A DNA stretch of 47,109 nt from Coprinus comatus (taxonomy: Eukaryota; Basidiomycota; Agaricomycetes; Agaricales; Agaricaceae), in the NCBI GenBank assembly GCA_034638255.1, contig JAWPGT010000127.1, positions 1 to 47,109 of the forward strand, in the 5' to 3' direction. This document shows, piece by piece, positions 23,104 through 34,607 of the stretch; position 1 is the first letter of the stretch, and each line of letters opens with the position of its first letter. A model generated the notes under the pieces. That model was not told the origin of the DNA. It did no database searches and worked only from the letters and a program-made list of their open reading frames with translations. Made by a program: the position numbers and the translations under genes.

Positions 23104-23869
23104 TATCTACCTTTCTAACCCCCTCGGACTAATGTGCATCCAGTATGTACCCATTATAACTTATGTATTGTATGTACAACCTAGAAACTGCTTTAAATTA
23201 TGCTTTCCTGTCTCCCCTTTGATGAGCGTAAAAATACGCGACAACAAACCAAGGTTTATACAAAAAGTCCTAGCCATGATATTCGTATGGTTTGTGGGAG
23301 TCTTCATGATTAATAATATATCCTTATATCCATGCAGGCTATAACTCAAGCTCGATGTTGTGTGCACTCCTGTTGCTCGATCGCCCTTACTTGTTCAGCA
23401 ATACCAATTTCTCGTCCAGAATCCAATGAATTTGGGTAATACATCCTTAATTGACTAGAACAATAAAAACAGTCGGAATGCCAAAATTGGGGGTGAAGGA
23501 ATTAATACACATTAAACAACAAAAGTGTAAGAAATAACGGACATGACATGATACAAAGTAGAACCCAGAAGAACTCATTTATTATGTATGTTGTAACTAC
23601 AGTGCGTGTATTTCAAGTACAGGAGAGAATAGCGGACCTGAAGCACGGATAGGTGGAGAGTCCCACACAGCCCCTGTAGGCGTGCCTAAAGCATTTCCCC
23701 GGAGGTGGGCAATGCAAACGTTCAACGTTGCAGTTAAGCGAAATATGCCCCACAACCAAAACCAAAAGTCTATTAATTGTCGTTGTTAAGCTGTTGAACC
23801 CACCGCCCAGTATACATGTAGAAACTCGATATTTACAATACTACATCTTAAGATTTCGAAATCCAGAGT
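23104..23869. other. Intergenic, nothing recognised
   Basis: AT-rich 3' flank of the EH-domain gene, then about 500 bp without a convincing frame or RNA fold. Confidence 0.4.
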
Positions 23870-24276
23870 CTATTGGGATGAAATAACGAGATTCCACCAA
23901 TAAACATCTCCGTCCTTTTCCATTGTCATAAAGTTTGGTACCATGAGACAGTTGCGCTGCTCCTTGTCTGGACACACCAACTCCAAAATTGGTTGATGTG
24001 GTTTATCCTTGCCCCGTATTTTTCGTCTGACCTCCTTCAACATCCAACCTGAAAATTTTTCCCATGTCACCATTCCATAGGTATCCCCATATCTTTCGTC
24101 AAAAAATGCACATGTGATGTAACTACACCTGACGTGCTGAAATGGATATAAACAAACAAGTAATAAGAATGACCGAAGAGCTGTATACGTACTTTAATAT
24201 AGTTTGCTTCAACTCCAGAACCATTCAAAGCGCGACCTAAGGTATTGCCTTGTTGAAGGGCAAAAGTAGATGTCAA
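23870..24276 (-). CDS. Small uncharacterised two-exon gene
   Basis: The minus-strand exon from ATG 24276 (MTSTFALQQGNTLGRALNG) ends at a GTACGTAT donor. A TTTCAG acceptor leads into HVRCSYITCAFFDERYGDT, continuing through EKFSGWMLKEVRRKIRGK to YWWNLVISSQ and stop at 23870. Further open sense-like sequence upstream on the same strand (24281-24490: FYSEVFEL, then STVKGRYIEIKVLGD) suggests the real gene was longer and has stops. The product was not recognised. Confidence 0.45.
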
Positions 24277-24280
24277 AATG

Positions 24281-24490
24281 TCACAGCCTTGCGTTCGATG
24301 TCCTCAATGGGTAGTTTATAGATAGACTCCATAGAATCAATACTCTAGTCACCGAGTACTTTAATTTCAATATACCGACCCTTAACAGTTGAATCCATAA
24401 GAAGATGCTGAATAATGTATTAATATCACTTACTAATTCAAATACTTCAGAATAGAAACGATATTGTGGGTGAGTTTTGAAATTGACCAT
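24281..24490 (-). pseudogene. Possible upstream exons of the 24 kb gene, interrupted
   Basis: MVNFKTHPQYRFYSEVFEL ends at a GTAAGT donor. After a short CAG acceptor the frame reads DSTVKGRYIEIKVLGD, then TAG, then SIDSMESIYKLPIEDIERK. The TAG and a later frame change argue for decay. Family unknown. Confidence 0.3.
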
Positions 24491-24821
24491 GGGAAAATGA
24501 TCATCGAGATGGGTAGGTTAGGTGAATGTTTTAATGGAACAGTCGGGTGTATGCTAAAGTATTTTGGATGAAATTTGTTCTGGTGGCACGACGGGCAGCA
24601 AACATAATAGAACGAGCAACATAATAGAACGAGGTCGTAACATCGGGTAACGATTCGCACCATGATACCAGATACAATGAATCATAACAAATAAGATCTT
24701 CAATCGAATGCAACGATTGTGTATGAATGCAAATTCTGTTTCATCTGGAGAGGTTAATGCGATATTTTCGATTCTATATTGACCTATGTTTTATACCTTG
24801 GCAAAAAGTGGAAAGAACACC

Positions 24822-26213
24822 TTACAAATTAAATACTAGCATACCGTGTATCAATTCAACCAAGATACGCTGGAAATGCTGCCTGCATTCCCCTTCTACA
24901 TCTTTCAAATTAATGAAATATGTGCCGGAACGGGCTTCATCTTGCAGAAAGTCTGCAAAAGATTTATGTCGATAGCTATAGTCGTAAGCCTTGTCATTTG
25001 TTGGATAGTATAACTTTTTCTCAAGCACTACATTCAATTTGTGAAGAGCACTATATGTTTGATGGACGGTAAGCTGCAAAATATTTATTGCAGGAATGGA
25101 TAATGGTAGCATCCCGTCGGCCATGAAGAGTAGCAATTTCTTGGTGATAGGAAGGACATCTGTTGGAACAGTCGACATAATGAAGGAGTACAACGCACCC
25201 AGGTTTGCAAAGGGGTTCTGCTTTATTTCGGGGCATAAATGTTGCTTCTCCTCATTTGTTCTTTCAATGACACCAACAATCAGATACGTGTCCTGGGGTC
25301 CTGATAGATGAGATCATCAATGAACCTGATAACTGTGGAAGCAAAAGCAAAAAGACCGCCAGAACCACCAGAAACAGTCAGAAACTGGGTCTCACTGGGC
25401 CATTGATATGATGTGGGGATAGAAAGAGGATGGTTGAGACGAATCTCAGCAAATTCTGATCATAGGTACTTTTCAACGTCCGCACATGACTCAGTTGAGT
25501 CGATCAGGATCTCCTCCATCTTATAGATCATTAAAACTTCCAGCCGTGTAAACACAGCTTCAAGGTAGGACTCGGGACGACTACTGACAAGCGAAATCAA
25601 AGGTGCGGTTGGATGGTTGGTGACGAAAGTAGCAATGAGTCGGATGATTTCACATTGTTCTCAATCGCCCTTGCATTCACCGAGTCCATCAACAAGGATA
25701 ATGATTGGCTGAGACTCTGAGTATACGCTCTTATGGACAAAGGGTCGGGTGATGAAGTGGAAGAATTGAGTTTTCATTGCACGCTCGGGAAGCTTGGGGT
25801 CATTGGCAAGCTCGGAAAGCAGGTAGTCGCGGACCCGGTAGGGTTTGCAACGTGTAGGGAGCTGGTACGCAATAGTGGTGAAGAGTCGACGAGAGTCGTT
25901 ATGGCCTCCTGGCACAAACTGGTCTGAGTCTTCCTTGTCAAATAACTGTTCTGCTATGGATTGCATAATGGCAGATTTTCGAGTACCAACTTGCTTCCGT
26001 GGGGTCACCGTGTGGAGCTACTGGTGTTGTAGCAGGGGGGTACCTAGTCGGGACCCAAGAATGATATCGGCGCAAAGACAGGATACGGTAGACCGAATGA
26101 TCCATACGACCACTAGACTCGGAGTTGAGGCTCTGCCGAGGGCTACATTCAGTACTAGACTGTCTCATTTTGCGAAATGTTGTAGGAATGGGAATAGAGT
26201 TGAACTTGGACAA
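24822..26213 (-). pseudogene. NACHT-domain NTPase (fungal NLR-like), broken
   Basis: Fungal NACHT NTPases resemble NOD-like receptors and are implicated in self/non-self recognition. On the minus strand, a damaged P-loop region (TRKSAIMQSIAEQLF, from about 25985) is followed by GGHNDSRRLFTTIAYQL, Walker B-like PIIILVDGLGECKGD, SLVSSRPESYLEAVF, GGSGGLFAFASTVIRFIDDL, YSFIMSTVPTDVLPITK and YRHKSFADFLQDEARSGTYF. These blocks and their order are typical of basidiomycete NACHT proteins. TGA codons at 25661-25663 (KGD*EQCEII) and 25460-25462 (KYL*SEFAEI) interrupt an otherwise open frame. A one-base frameshift lies near 25285-25300. The G-x-G-K-S loop has lost a Gly (GTRKS). No N- or C-terminal effector or repeat domain is visible. 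Confidence 0.8.
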
Positions 26214-26339
26214 GGGGGGGGGTTAACTACTTTACAAGCTGTTTAAATCCACTTCGTGATAAAAATACAACATGCAAACCGGTCCATCAAGATGACAGTA
26301 CCATTATCTATCTTCCCAATGTTAATGAAGCATGATTAG

Positions 26340-26760
26340 CCACTCAATCATACTTGTCGATCTGGTTTGTTGAGCATCATATCACTTCTACTATGATTGA
26401 GGTGCTACACACTACACGGTATAGTAAAATAGGTTGTTGTAAGTAAAGAAGACTCTGAAGGCCTCAAATCACCAACATGGGTAATATAATATTATGAGCA
26501 AAAGTGGCAGTGCATGACGTTCACATCTGTTTCTTGATTGCGAATAATATATCAGACCATCATTCGGCGTCCTGAAATATTAATATGAAGGGAAGGACTA
26601 TTCTTATGGAAAGGCTCCCACGGAGATCCTCGTCGACAATACAATATTCAGATCTCAGATCTCAGACTTGACATACTCCCATACTCACAGCCTATCATCA
26701 GACTCGGCCATGAGGATTATATTTATGGATGATCTTTTATTAGAATAGTTTTTTCGATCA
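26340..26760. repeat. Dispersed repeat, copy 1 (lacks the later insertions)
   Basis: Similar, in the same orientation, to 33440-35720: the TTGTCGATC(T/C)GGTTTGTTGA start, the GTTGTAAGTAAAGAAGA core, CATGGGTAATATAAT, ACCATCATT(C/T)GGCGTCC and CTTGACATACT. It lacks the two solo LTRs and the retroposed insert found in copy 2, so it shows the unoccupied sites. Confidence 0.8.
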
Positions 26761-26880
26761 TTAGGTAATTAGTATAAATAGGCTAAAGACTCATGTAAGG
26801 CGGTTTCGACTTTTGTCTCGTCGTCGAAACTCCAGACGCCCATATATTTATATTACTGTGCTATTTACTACATTTAACAT
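26731..26880 (+). repeat. Possible remnant of a 5' Copia LTR
   Basis: TATAAATAGG (about 26774) and an end ...TTTAACA just before the gag-like frame are suggestive. The left boundary and a matching right LTR were not found. Confidence 0.3.
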
Positions 26881-26883
26881 AGC

Positions 26884-28758
26884 TTGATACAGTTTATTTC
26901 ATCGGGTTATGGGCCCGACAGCGATCTGTTAAAGTACACGGCTTCGTCAATTCCAAAGGTGAACGCTTCGAACTACGTCGAATGGTCTAGGCGCATGCAA
27001 CAGATGCTCCAGAAACATATGCTATGGATAGGGCACTGCGACTACTCACGAAAAGTTCCACCTGTAGAACCAGGTCCGCCACCCCTTTTGTTCCCAAAAT
27101 TCCTGTCCCGAGTTCGCCCGACGAACAAGAGGAGGGTGCAGAACCACTGAGCTATAGCAAAGCTGTTGCTACTCCCACCAAGAAGCCTGGATCTAAAGTT
27201 CCGAAGCAGAGTTTACCTAGAAGTATTTTTGAGGCCGACTCCGAGGATGTCAACGTATATTATTCACCTACATATCGAGAATGGAGCAAGGCCAAGGAAT
27301 CGTGCGAGAGATGGGTAGAGAGAAGTTGGAAGGCTGTTTATGTCCTTAGAAGACTTGTCGGGTAGAGGGACGAATGGAGTATTATTGGATGGAGGAGCTA
27401 CATCGCATATGTTCTGCGAAAGGAAGTTTTTTGAGTCTTTATCGGGTTGTGACAGCGGGAGCGAATATATTACCACTGGAGGAAACCACAGGATTAATGT
27501 CGAGGGACACGGCACCATCGTGGTTCGAACCCAAGTCCTTAGCGGTCTGGCTAAAGTTGTGCTTCATGACGGTTTATTCGTCCAGGATTGAAAACCAACC
27601 TGATAAGCATGGGAACTTTGCAGCGAAAAGGGGCGCAGATTTCGAGTTTTGAAGGAGAAAGGATGGGGTTGTCAGTGTTAATGGATGGTGAAGAGATGCT
27701 GAGAGCTATTTTGGGCATTGGTAAGGTAATCTGCTGTTAGGATTGAACAAGCGGGATCGGCACACCATGCATCGGAAGGAAAGGCTCTTGTAACATCGAA
27801 TGGGAGTAGTATGCGTTTATGGCACCGAAGAATGGGTCATGTCTACCCTAACACCATTCTTGACATGAGCAAGCGAGGACTAGTAAAGGGACTCAACATC
27901 AAGGACCCACATACCTTTGATTGCATATGTTCTGCATGTATGCATGGCAAATGCCATAAGCACCCCCTTCCGAAGGCCATTCAAACCAAGTATTCGAAAA
28001 TGGAGTTGTTGGTGATGGACTTGGCTGGACCGCTTAGCGTGTCGACCTGGGATGGAAGTCTCTACACCTTGTTGGTGATGGAGGTCAGTTGTAGGTATCC
28101 AGTGGTGCGGCTGCTGAAGGAGAAAGAGGAGGTTGGTGAAGCAGTGAGAGACATGGTAACCATGATGGAGAGACAATCAGGACTAAAGGTGAAAAGATTA
28201 CGAAGCGACTGTGGAAGCGAGTTTGTTAATCAAACTATGGATCAATTTTGTAAACGAAATGGGATCGTACATGAGACGACAAATCCATATCACCTTGAGA
28301 AAAATGGTATAGCGGAAGGAGCGTTGAAGGTCTTGTTTGGGATGACTAGGAATATGCTACATGGAGCAGGAATGGATCTCAGATACTGGGGCGAAGCTTT
28401 TACGCATGCGACTCACATCAGACAGGTGACTTCAACCACAGGGCTGGATGGTATGGTCCCTTATGAAGCGTGGACGGGCAGGAAGCCGGACGTGTCCCAT
28501 CTGAGGACTTTCGGGTCTTTAGGTTGGGGGCATGTTCCAAAAGAGGTGAGGAAAGGCAAGTTGGAGTCCAGAGTCGTGAAAGTTAGGATGTGTGATGGTG
28601 GATGGACGAGACTAAGGGTTATCGTCTCGAGGAGCTGGAGAGCGGACAGAAGAAGGTGATTTGTAGTAGGGACGTTAGGTTTGTAGAGGACGAGAGACAC
28701 CGAGTGAGGTGGCTGTCATTGAAGAACCATCAGCATGACGATACAATGAGTAGAACTT
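26884..28758 (+). pseudogene. Truncated Ty1/Copia retrotransposon (gag, protease, integrase; no RT)
   Basis: A gag-like piece (NASNYVEWSRRMQQML near 26970) is followed in another frame by the aspartic protease motif LDGGATSHMF (about 27384). Then come KTNLISMGTLQRKG and the gag-pre-integrase/zinc segment LWHRRMGH...CSACMHGKCH (27814-27957). The integrase core has VMDLAGPL, RSDCGSEF and NGIAEGALK, giving the D, D and E positions. The integrase C-terminal region shifts frame near 28605 and continues GYRLEELESGQKKV...RDVRFVEDE, then stops at 28758. Reverse transcriptase and RNase H, which should follow, are absent. Frameshifts between domains show it is dead. Confidence 0.85.
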
Positions 28759-29618
28759 GAGTACAACTCAATAAATGCAGTGTGCCGGTCACTTAGTATG
28801 GAGAGCTGCGGTTACCGTTTATGTACTCCCATAAACCGTATCGATCATAAGGTAGGCGTCCTACAGATTCGAGCCCCTGTGATGCTGTGTGACCAGGGTT
28901 TTCAGGGATCATAAAATTTCGTATACCCCACAAATTATCATCATTAAGATATAGTGTAGTAAGTAGTACTAGACTATAATACTGTCCTTCGCTCGTTTGG
29001 AGAAGCTATAAAATATACAATCATCAATCAGTTAGATAAATATACATTTACCACAATAAATGCACAAACTTTCGTATGGTTTGAAGAGGTATTGCCGCTG
29101 ATATCTATTATTATCATCTGACGTCGCCATTTGGGTGGACTGCGGGGCTTACCTTTGCGAGTTTTTTAGCTTGTTTCTTTGGTTTTTGCACAATATAAGA
29201 GCCCATGTATTGCCATGAGGCTTTGCCAGCTGGCTTGCCAATATAATAATGTGTTACTTAAGTACGTATAATTAGTGGGGGGCCGCAGTCACCTGAATCT
29301 AGATTAATTCGAGCTGTTCAATTTATGTCTCAACAAGGGACTTTTCACAAAAAGTGCTTCCCCCACGACGTTCCTATTTTCTCTAACAAAGAGCTCCGGG
29401 AAATCTTTTTTCAATGAATGTCGAGACTGTGTAATAATTTGGTGAAAAGTATTTTTCTTGAGATTTGTGTCACGCTTTTGGCGTGTGGGAATGCTAAGCT
29501 GGGGTCTGATCTGTAGGACACCTACCTTATTGCTTGTTTATTTATGTCTCGGAGTTGTGCCATTCTGATTAAGATCCCTAATTACCCCCGGTTAAGAGTC
29601 ATACATATTACTTACTGC
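28759..29618. other. Intergenic, nothing firmly recognised
   Basis: A GATTCGAGCCC box B-like string lies near 28865, but no full tRNA could be built around it. No convincing coding sequence. Confidence 0.4.
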
Positions 29619-30181
29619 ATGACATCCCATAGGATTTAGAAAATCAAATCTATCTTCAAACTTTGTTTTTCGGGACACTTCCCAAATTTGGTTTAGATTT
29701 CTATTTTACAAATAATGTAACGTCCATATTTGGTAGATCATCCATCGGTGTGGAGAATGCACTCGGGCCTAATATTACATTTGTACTCTTGAGTCTTGAT
29801 TCTTCATCATGGACATGTACAAATGAAGATCTTTTTCAGTAGAACCAAGTTGCAATGACGGGTTATATCCATTTGCCAAACTCAAGGGCCACAGCTTAAT
29901 ACAGAGCCTTTGGACTATATGATACTACACGCACTCTTGGAAGATGAGCATAGGGTATGTATTAGGGACCTATGGTACGTGTCTATATAGTCACATGACA
30001 ATTTAAAAAACATTTAGAAATGGGGCTATGAGGCCTCTCGAGACCTCTTCTAGATTGAAGTTTAGAAATGGGTATATTTTGTTATGTAAAATGAAAGTAA
30101 ATGGAATACGGAACAATCGGCATGTCATGGAATTAAAGTTTGAGGACAATATTTGCATTTCTAAATCCTACGGGATGTCAT
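29619..30181. mobile_element. MITE-like element 1, about 50-bp imperfect TIRs
   Basis: The left end ATGACATCCCATAGGATTTA and the right end, read in reverse complement ATGACATCCCGTAGGATTTA, match on for about 30 more bases (AGAAA...CAAAT...CTCAAACTTT). No clear target duplication. The open frame that overlaps it is not recognisable. Confidence 0.7.
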
Positions 30182-30263
30182 CCACTTTCAATGTTACGCA
30201 AGCTAACCTATTTTGGAGAGATTGCAGCTTCTTCTGTGTTGCCAGGGGTTGGCAGTTACACTA

Positions 30264-30736
30264 GATGCCTTCCCGGAGGATTTAGAAATCTAAATGTTTT
30301 CCTCGAACTTTAAAATACTGATGTGCCGTTTGTTCGGGGATCAAATCGGGTTAGACATATGTATGCCGGATCTTAAAAGACATTAACTGGTTGTAATTTC
30401 TAAACACCTATAGCATAAGTTCTTCAAAGTCTACAATATCGTCAAACATCCAATCCTCCATATAAAATTTGCTGTTACATAGAGAAGTGGCTTATAAGAG
30501 TCATGTGAATGAAATGTTCAGATGTTCAAGCAACCATTGAAACCATTGATTATATCGATGTGATCAATGATCTCTACCAAAAAGAAAACCGTATTACATA
30601 TTTACAAATGTATTGTTGTTGTTGTCTACGGTTTAGGATTCTAAACCATTATCGCCGATCGGAAGTCTCCGAGAAAAAATAAGATTTGACGACGACTCAC
30701 GAGTGTTTAGATTTCTAAATCCTACGGGAAGGCATC
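30264..30736. mobile_element. MITE-like element 2, about 31-bp TIRs
   Basis: The left end GATGCCTTCCCGGAGGATTT and the reverse-complemented right end GATGCCTTCCCGTAGGATTT both continue AGAAATCTAAA. The TIR is related to that of element 1, so the two belong to one family. No target duplication was seen. Confidence 0.75.
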
Positions 30737-31666
30737 CAGCAGCGTATATTCACAGAAATATTTGCTTTAGTGGGGGGAGTGATGAGCAAGTCAATGACTA
30801 AGTCAAATGTTTGACTTTACTTGTAATTGACCATTGATTGGCCAATTTGACCTTTTTGTGTTGTAAGCGGAATGATATTCTCACACGCATCAAAAATCGC
30901 ATCAGCACCAGAATGTCACACTTGTTGCCTATTCCGGGTCTTAAGTGGTCACACTGTAACAAGGTCTCCGTTCACTGAGGTGGCCCGTGAACCAATGGTC
31001 TTATACATTCCTTTCAAAACTCAAATATTCATGATGTGCTATTTTTGGATGCTTACACCCAGCTTCCACCCAATACAGTCAGGGGCTGTAAAGTTTTTCA
31101 CCATCTGGACTACTACGTCACTGCTACTATACCGTAACAGAACCCTAACAACACGCAAATTTTTTTTAATACTGACCTAAACACAGACAGGTGAAACTTA
31201 AGCTTCAAGGGTGTCAATCCGCATACATAACGCGCAGCTACCTCGCGGCTACCCTCAACACACCTTACATGGATCCTGCACAATTGGCCGAACTTTCACC
31301 CAAAAGGCTTATTGCCGTCGCCTCAAGTGGTCTCATGTAAGCATCTTGTCTTGTAGAATGTGCTCTCAAGCCGACAGATTGCATAGTCATAATTCCATTA
31401 TCATTGGTATGTTTCTTGTGGATCTTTCTCTAGTATCTGTTGACTCTTGAACAGCTTTATGTAAGCATTCGCAAACTAGTATAGAACATTCATTCAACCC
31501 AGTCACAATCAGATCCACTCATTCTTTTCGATTCCTTACTTCTGTGAGAACGGTCATTGCGTTTCAGTCACAATATTAAAAGTGATACTAATATTCCTGA
31601 GGAATGCAATGGCAGGTTTGATGCTCAGCTGCGTTTGGTGAGGAATCGGCTGGTAACGGGTAGCTC
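30737..31666. other. Intergenic, nothing recognised
   Basis: Open frames at 30872-31180 and 31211-31450 show no family resemblance and may be chance. Confidence 0.35.
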
Positions 31667-33023
31667 AACTTTGTAACTGAAGAACAATACGGGTGGCAGA
31701 TATTTCGCAAGAAATGGACATGGTGGACTTCGTTATATCTTCTGTGTCGTTACTACCCGATGCTGGTGTGGCCCTTTTATATCTGGGCGTGGACCCAAGC
31801 CCATGAAAATAAAACATGTAATCGGGTTCTGTACCCGCTATATCTTCTGCTCATACCTTTAGTGAGTTCATTCTCATATTTTTATCGTGGACAATCTTTC
31901 TTATGGACTATAATATGTATTATAGCAAGCTTTTCCCCAAGGTTGGAGGGTATACTATTCCCTGCATTGGAACAGAAAATGCTAATTACAGTTATCGCAC
32001 AGCTGTTATTATTGGCAGAGCCTGGGCCTACACAAAACGAAATATGTTCGTATTGGGTGGCCTGTTGGTTCCATATATCGCATTCCTAGGATTTCAGTTC
32101 TGGGCAACTTTCGCTAATCTACAACTCAGTCGTGGAGTGCTTCGAGGGCTTAGATGGGGTGGTTGTTTTCGTTCATTTATGTTTGAAGAGACTGTGGTTA
32201 ACTCGCGAATGGGTGTAAGTGAAGAATTTCTAGTACCTCGTCCTTCTATGGCGTTCGCTTACATTGTTCAATGTTTAGTATCTGATGGTTAGTGCTGTTG
32301 GGTGATAAATCTTCTTCCCTGGTTGACGATTCCGTACCTATATTATAGGCCGGAGCAATTGTCGTCGATGGCTCAGCAACCTTGGTTGTTGTCTTTGTAA
32401 GTACTAGGCTAGTTAAATATCCAACAATCCTAATATTGAGTGTTCTTCCTCAAACTAGTATTATTTGAAATACTATCGACGATCTCCGATTACCGGAATG
32501 AGGCTGAGCACGTACTTTGTCCAGCAAGGTTTGTCTGGCAAGTCCATTCTGCGGAAACTGGAAGAGCTCATATGTTGACGATTCAGGACTTGTTTATTTT
32601 TCACTGGTGGTTACGCTTAACATGGCTACAGCTGCGATGTGGTTTACGTGAGCCTACACTAACGCCATATTTTTGTCGGTCCTAATGACATGAGAAAATA
32701 GCGTGGGGCTCCCGCACAGCAATATATGGTCAACCGTTACTTGGATCTTACCCAATCTTTTTGTGTGTTTTCCTCAGTCGTCTTGAGTAATTGTCCAATG
32801 TACTCACTCTTCCCACAATTATATAGGCTTGCCGACTGTGAGTACAGATATGATGCCAATTTCACAAAGTAACATCGTCTTATTTCACATTAATTCTCAC
32901 AGAATACTGCAGTTAGAAGATTTTCACCATAACCAGCCTGTGCGACTCCTTCGACTAAATTTGTCTAACATTGTCCGAGATGGTTTGAACCGCGCTGAAG
33001 CCATTGGGATGGTAGTAGCTTGA
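31667..33023 (+). pseudogene. DUF6533-like fungal multi-pass membrane protein, partly degraded
   Basis: These mushroom-expanded proteins have about seven membrane segments; function unknown. The exon from 31667 reads YGWQIFRKKWTWWTSLYLL...PFYIWAWTQAHENKTC and ends at GTGAGT 31862. A short exon (31926-31941) and the next from 31976 give YRTAVIIGRAWAYTKRNMFVLGG and further hydrophobic stretches to about 32290. After about 32340 the text VDGSATLVVVF and KYYRRSPITGMRLSTYF is followed in another frame by VDDSGLVYFSLVVTLNMAT. The last piece (32829-33023) contains the family-like HINSHRIL motif. No start codon was found, and frame changes in the second half argue for a pseudogene, unless introns there were missed. 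Confidence 0.55.
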
Positions 33024-33359
33024 CTGTCACTTGACATGTGTCAAAGACCCTGATAACTTCTTTACCTAGCACACCTGTGGTAGTAGAATCGTGGTTACTT
33101 CAAGAATCAGCTGCACCCTGCTAAGTTGAGAACCGAGAATCCCACAGTCATTCCCGCTGAGTCGTAAAGTTGGTGTATATTCCAGCCTTAGGTAAAGATA
33201 GGGGAAAGAGCGCCGAGCGCTGAAGGCTGAAACAGAAGCTTGTTGGAAGGGCTAATCGGAAGCATGGACATTAAAACAACTAGATTATTTCCTATTGTTT
33301 CCGTCCTCATTTGATATATTGATCCCAAACTGTGACAAACACCCAAACCCTGGGGACCA

Positions 33360-33405
33360 ATCATGTAGCCCTCGGCAGAGTCTCAAGCCTAGTGGTTATC
33401 CTTGG
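33360..33405 (+). repeat. Inverted fragment of the NACHT gene
   Basis: ATGTAGCCCTCGGCAGAG and the following CCTAGTGGTTAT match the reverse complement of about 26100-26150, in the 5' part of the NACHT pseudogene. It lies just left of repeat copy 2. Confidence 0.55.
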
Positions 33406-33477
33406 TTATCTATCTTGTTGATTTTGATTAGCACCTCAATCATAGTACTTGTCGATCCGGTTTGTTGAACATCATAT

Positions 33478-33696
33478 TGTTGTAAAATGGACATTATTTC
33501 CTTTTTATTCCATTTATTATTTTATGTTCATTTTCTATTATTGCGACATCGCACCATTTATTTGATTACATAAGCGTAGATAAGATGTATGCGATTGCAT
33601 TTTCTGTCCCTCAGTTTCGTTGTTCGATAACTGAGTTTATCTTTTGTTCTTACTCATAGATCTTATTGATCGACTCGTACCTACTGCGCAACAACA
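33478..33696. mobile_element. Solo LTR, 219 bp, 5-bp TSD
   Basis: Starts TGTTGT and ends ACAACA (inverted tips), flanked by CATAT on both sides (33473-33477 and 33697-33701). The other repeat copy has a single CATAT here, the empty site. Confidence 0.9.
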
Positions 33697-33788
33697 CATA
33701 TCACTTCCACCATTGAGGTACTACACACTGCGCGGTCTAGTAGGATGGGTTGTTGTAAGTAAAGAAGATTCGGAAGGCCCCAAAGCAC

Positions 33789-34485
33789 TGTGAAGACGTG
33801 TCAGTGTCTGACACCATCTCAACCAGGCATTCCCAATTCGGACAGCATCCGACCGTGGGAATCCACCTCCACAATATACTCGTACTCTCAAACCCCACCA
33901 CGATTCTTAACTAGCAACCGGGCTCCTTGCAAGACCGAAGCTGACTCCTAACTTAATTGCCGCATACGAATCACAGCCTCAAACTGGACCTAGTTTATTT
34001 TAGATATTCAAGGACCTCGAAGGCCGTTCATCAGTACGTCAATATTATTAAATTTTAATTTCTTTCTTTCTCCTTTCGAGGTTCGGCCTCTCATAGTGGT
34101 TCAACACCACATTTGTTCCTGAGCATTCAACTGCTCTTTTCTAGCTACAAACATTTTCTTTTCTATTCAATTTTTCCAAATGCTCCGAAATTTTAATCCT
34201 GAACGTGAGTTTCGGAAACTTCTAAAATTTTCATTTCCTATCGTAAATACGGGCTTCGAAGGCCTTGTTTGTTATTTAAAAACCTGGTATAAATTCTACG
34301 GACAAGGTAGTAGATAGGCAGTGAATACTACCCCACTCAGCCCTTTTATTTTCGTTGCGAATCTCTCTCTCTCTCTCTCTTCCTAAGGTTCAAGACATCT
34401 GTTATCAAATCAGGTCTTGAAGCTCGACTGACGGAAGCAGTCGTCTCGCATCCATTCTCAACACAACCCTATTACAATCTCTTCA
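33789..34485. mobile_element. Solo LTR, about 697 bp, 4-bp TSD
   Basis: Starts TGTGAAGACGTGTC and ends CAATCTCTTCA, flanked by GCAC (33785-33788 and 34486-34489). The other repeat copy is contiguous here. It includes a CT microsatellite near 34363-34381 and the hairpin-like GACTGACGGAAGCAGTC at 34427-34443. Confidence 0.8.
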
Positions 34486-34607
34486 GCACCAACTTGAACA
34501 TGGGTAATATAATGTCAAATGACTCAACACAGACAAATTATGAGCAAAAGTAATAGTGCATGACACTCGCATCTTGTTTCTGTTGGACATTACATCACAT
34601 GACGTAG

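Noticed and set aside
28795..28890. tRNA gene
   Set aside because: A box B-like GATTCGAGCCC is present, but no acceptor, D or anticodon stems could be paired around it.
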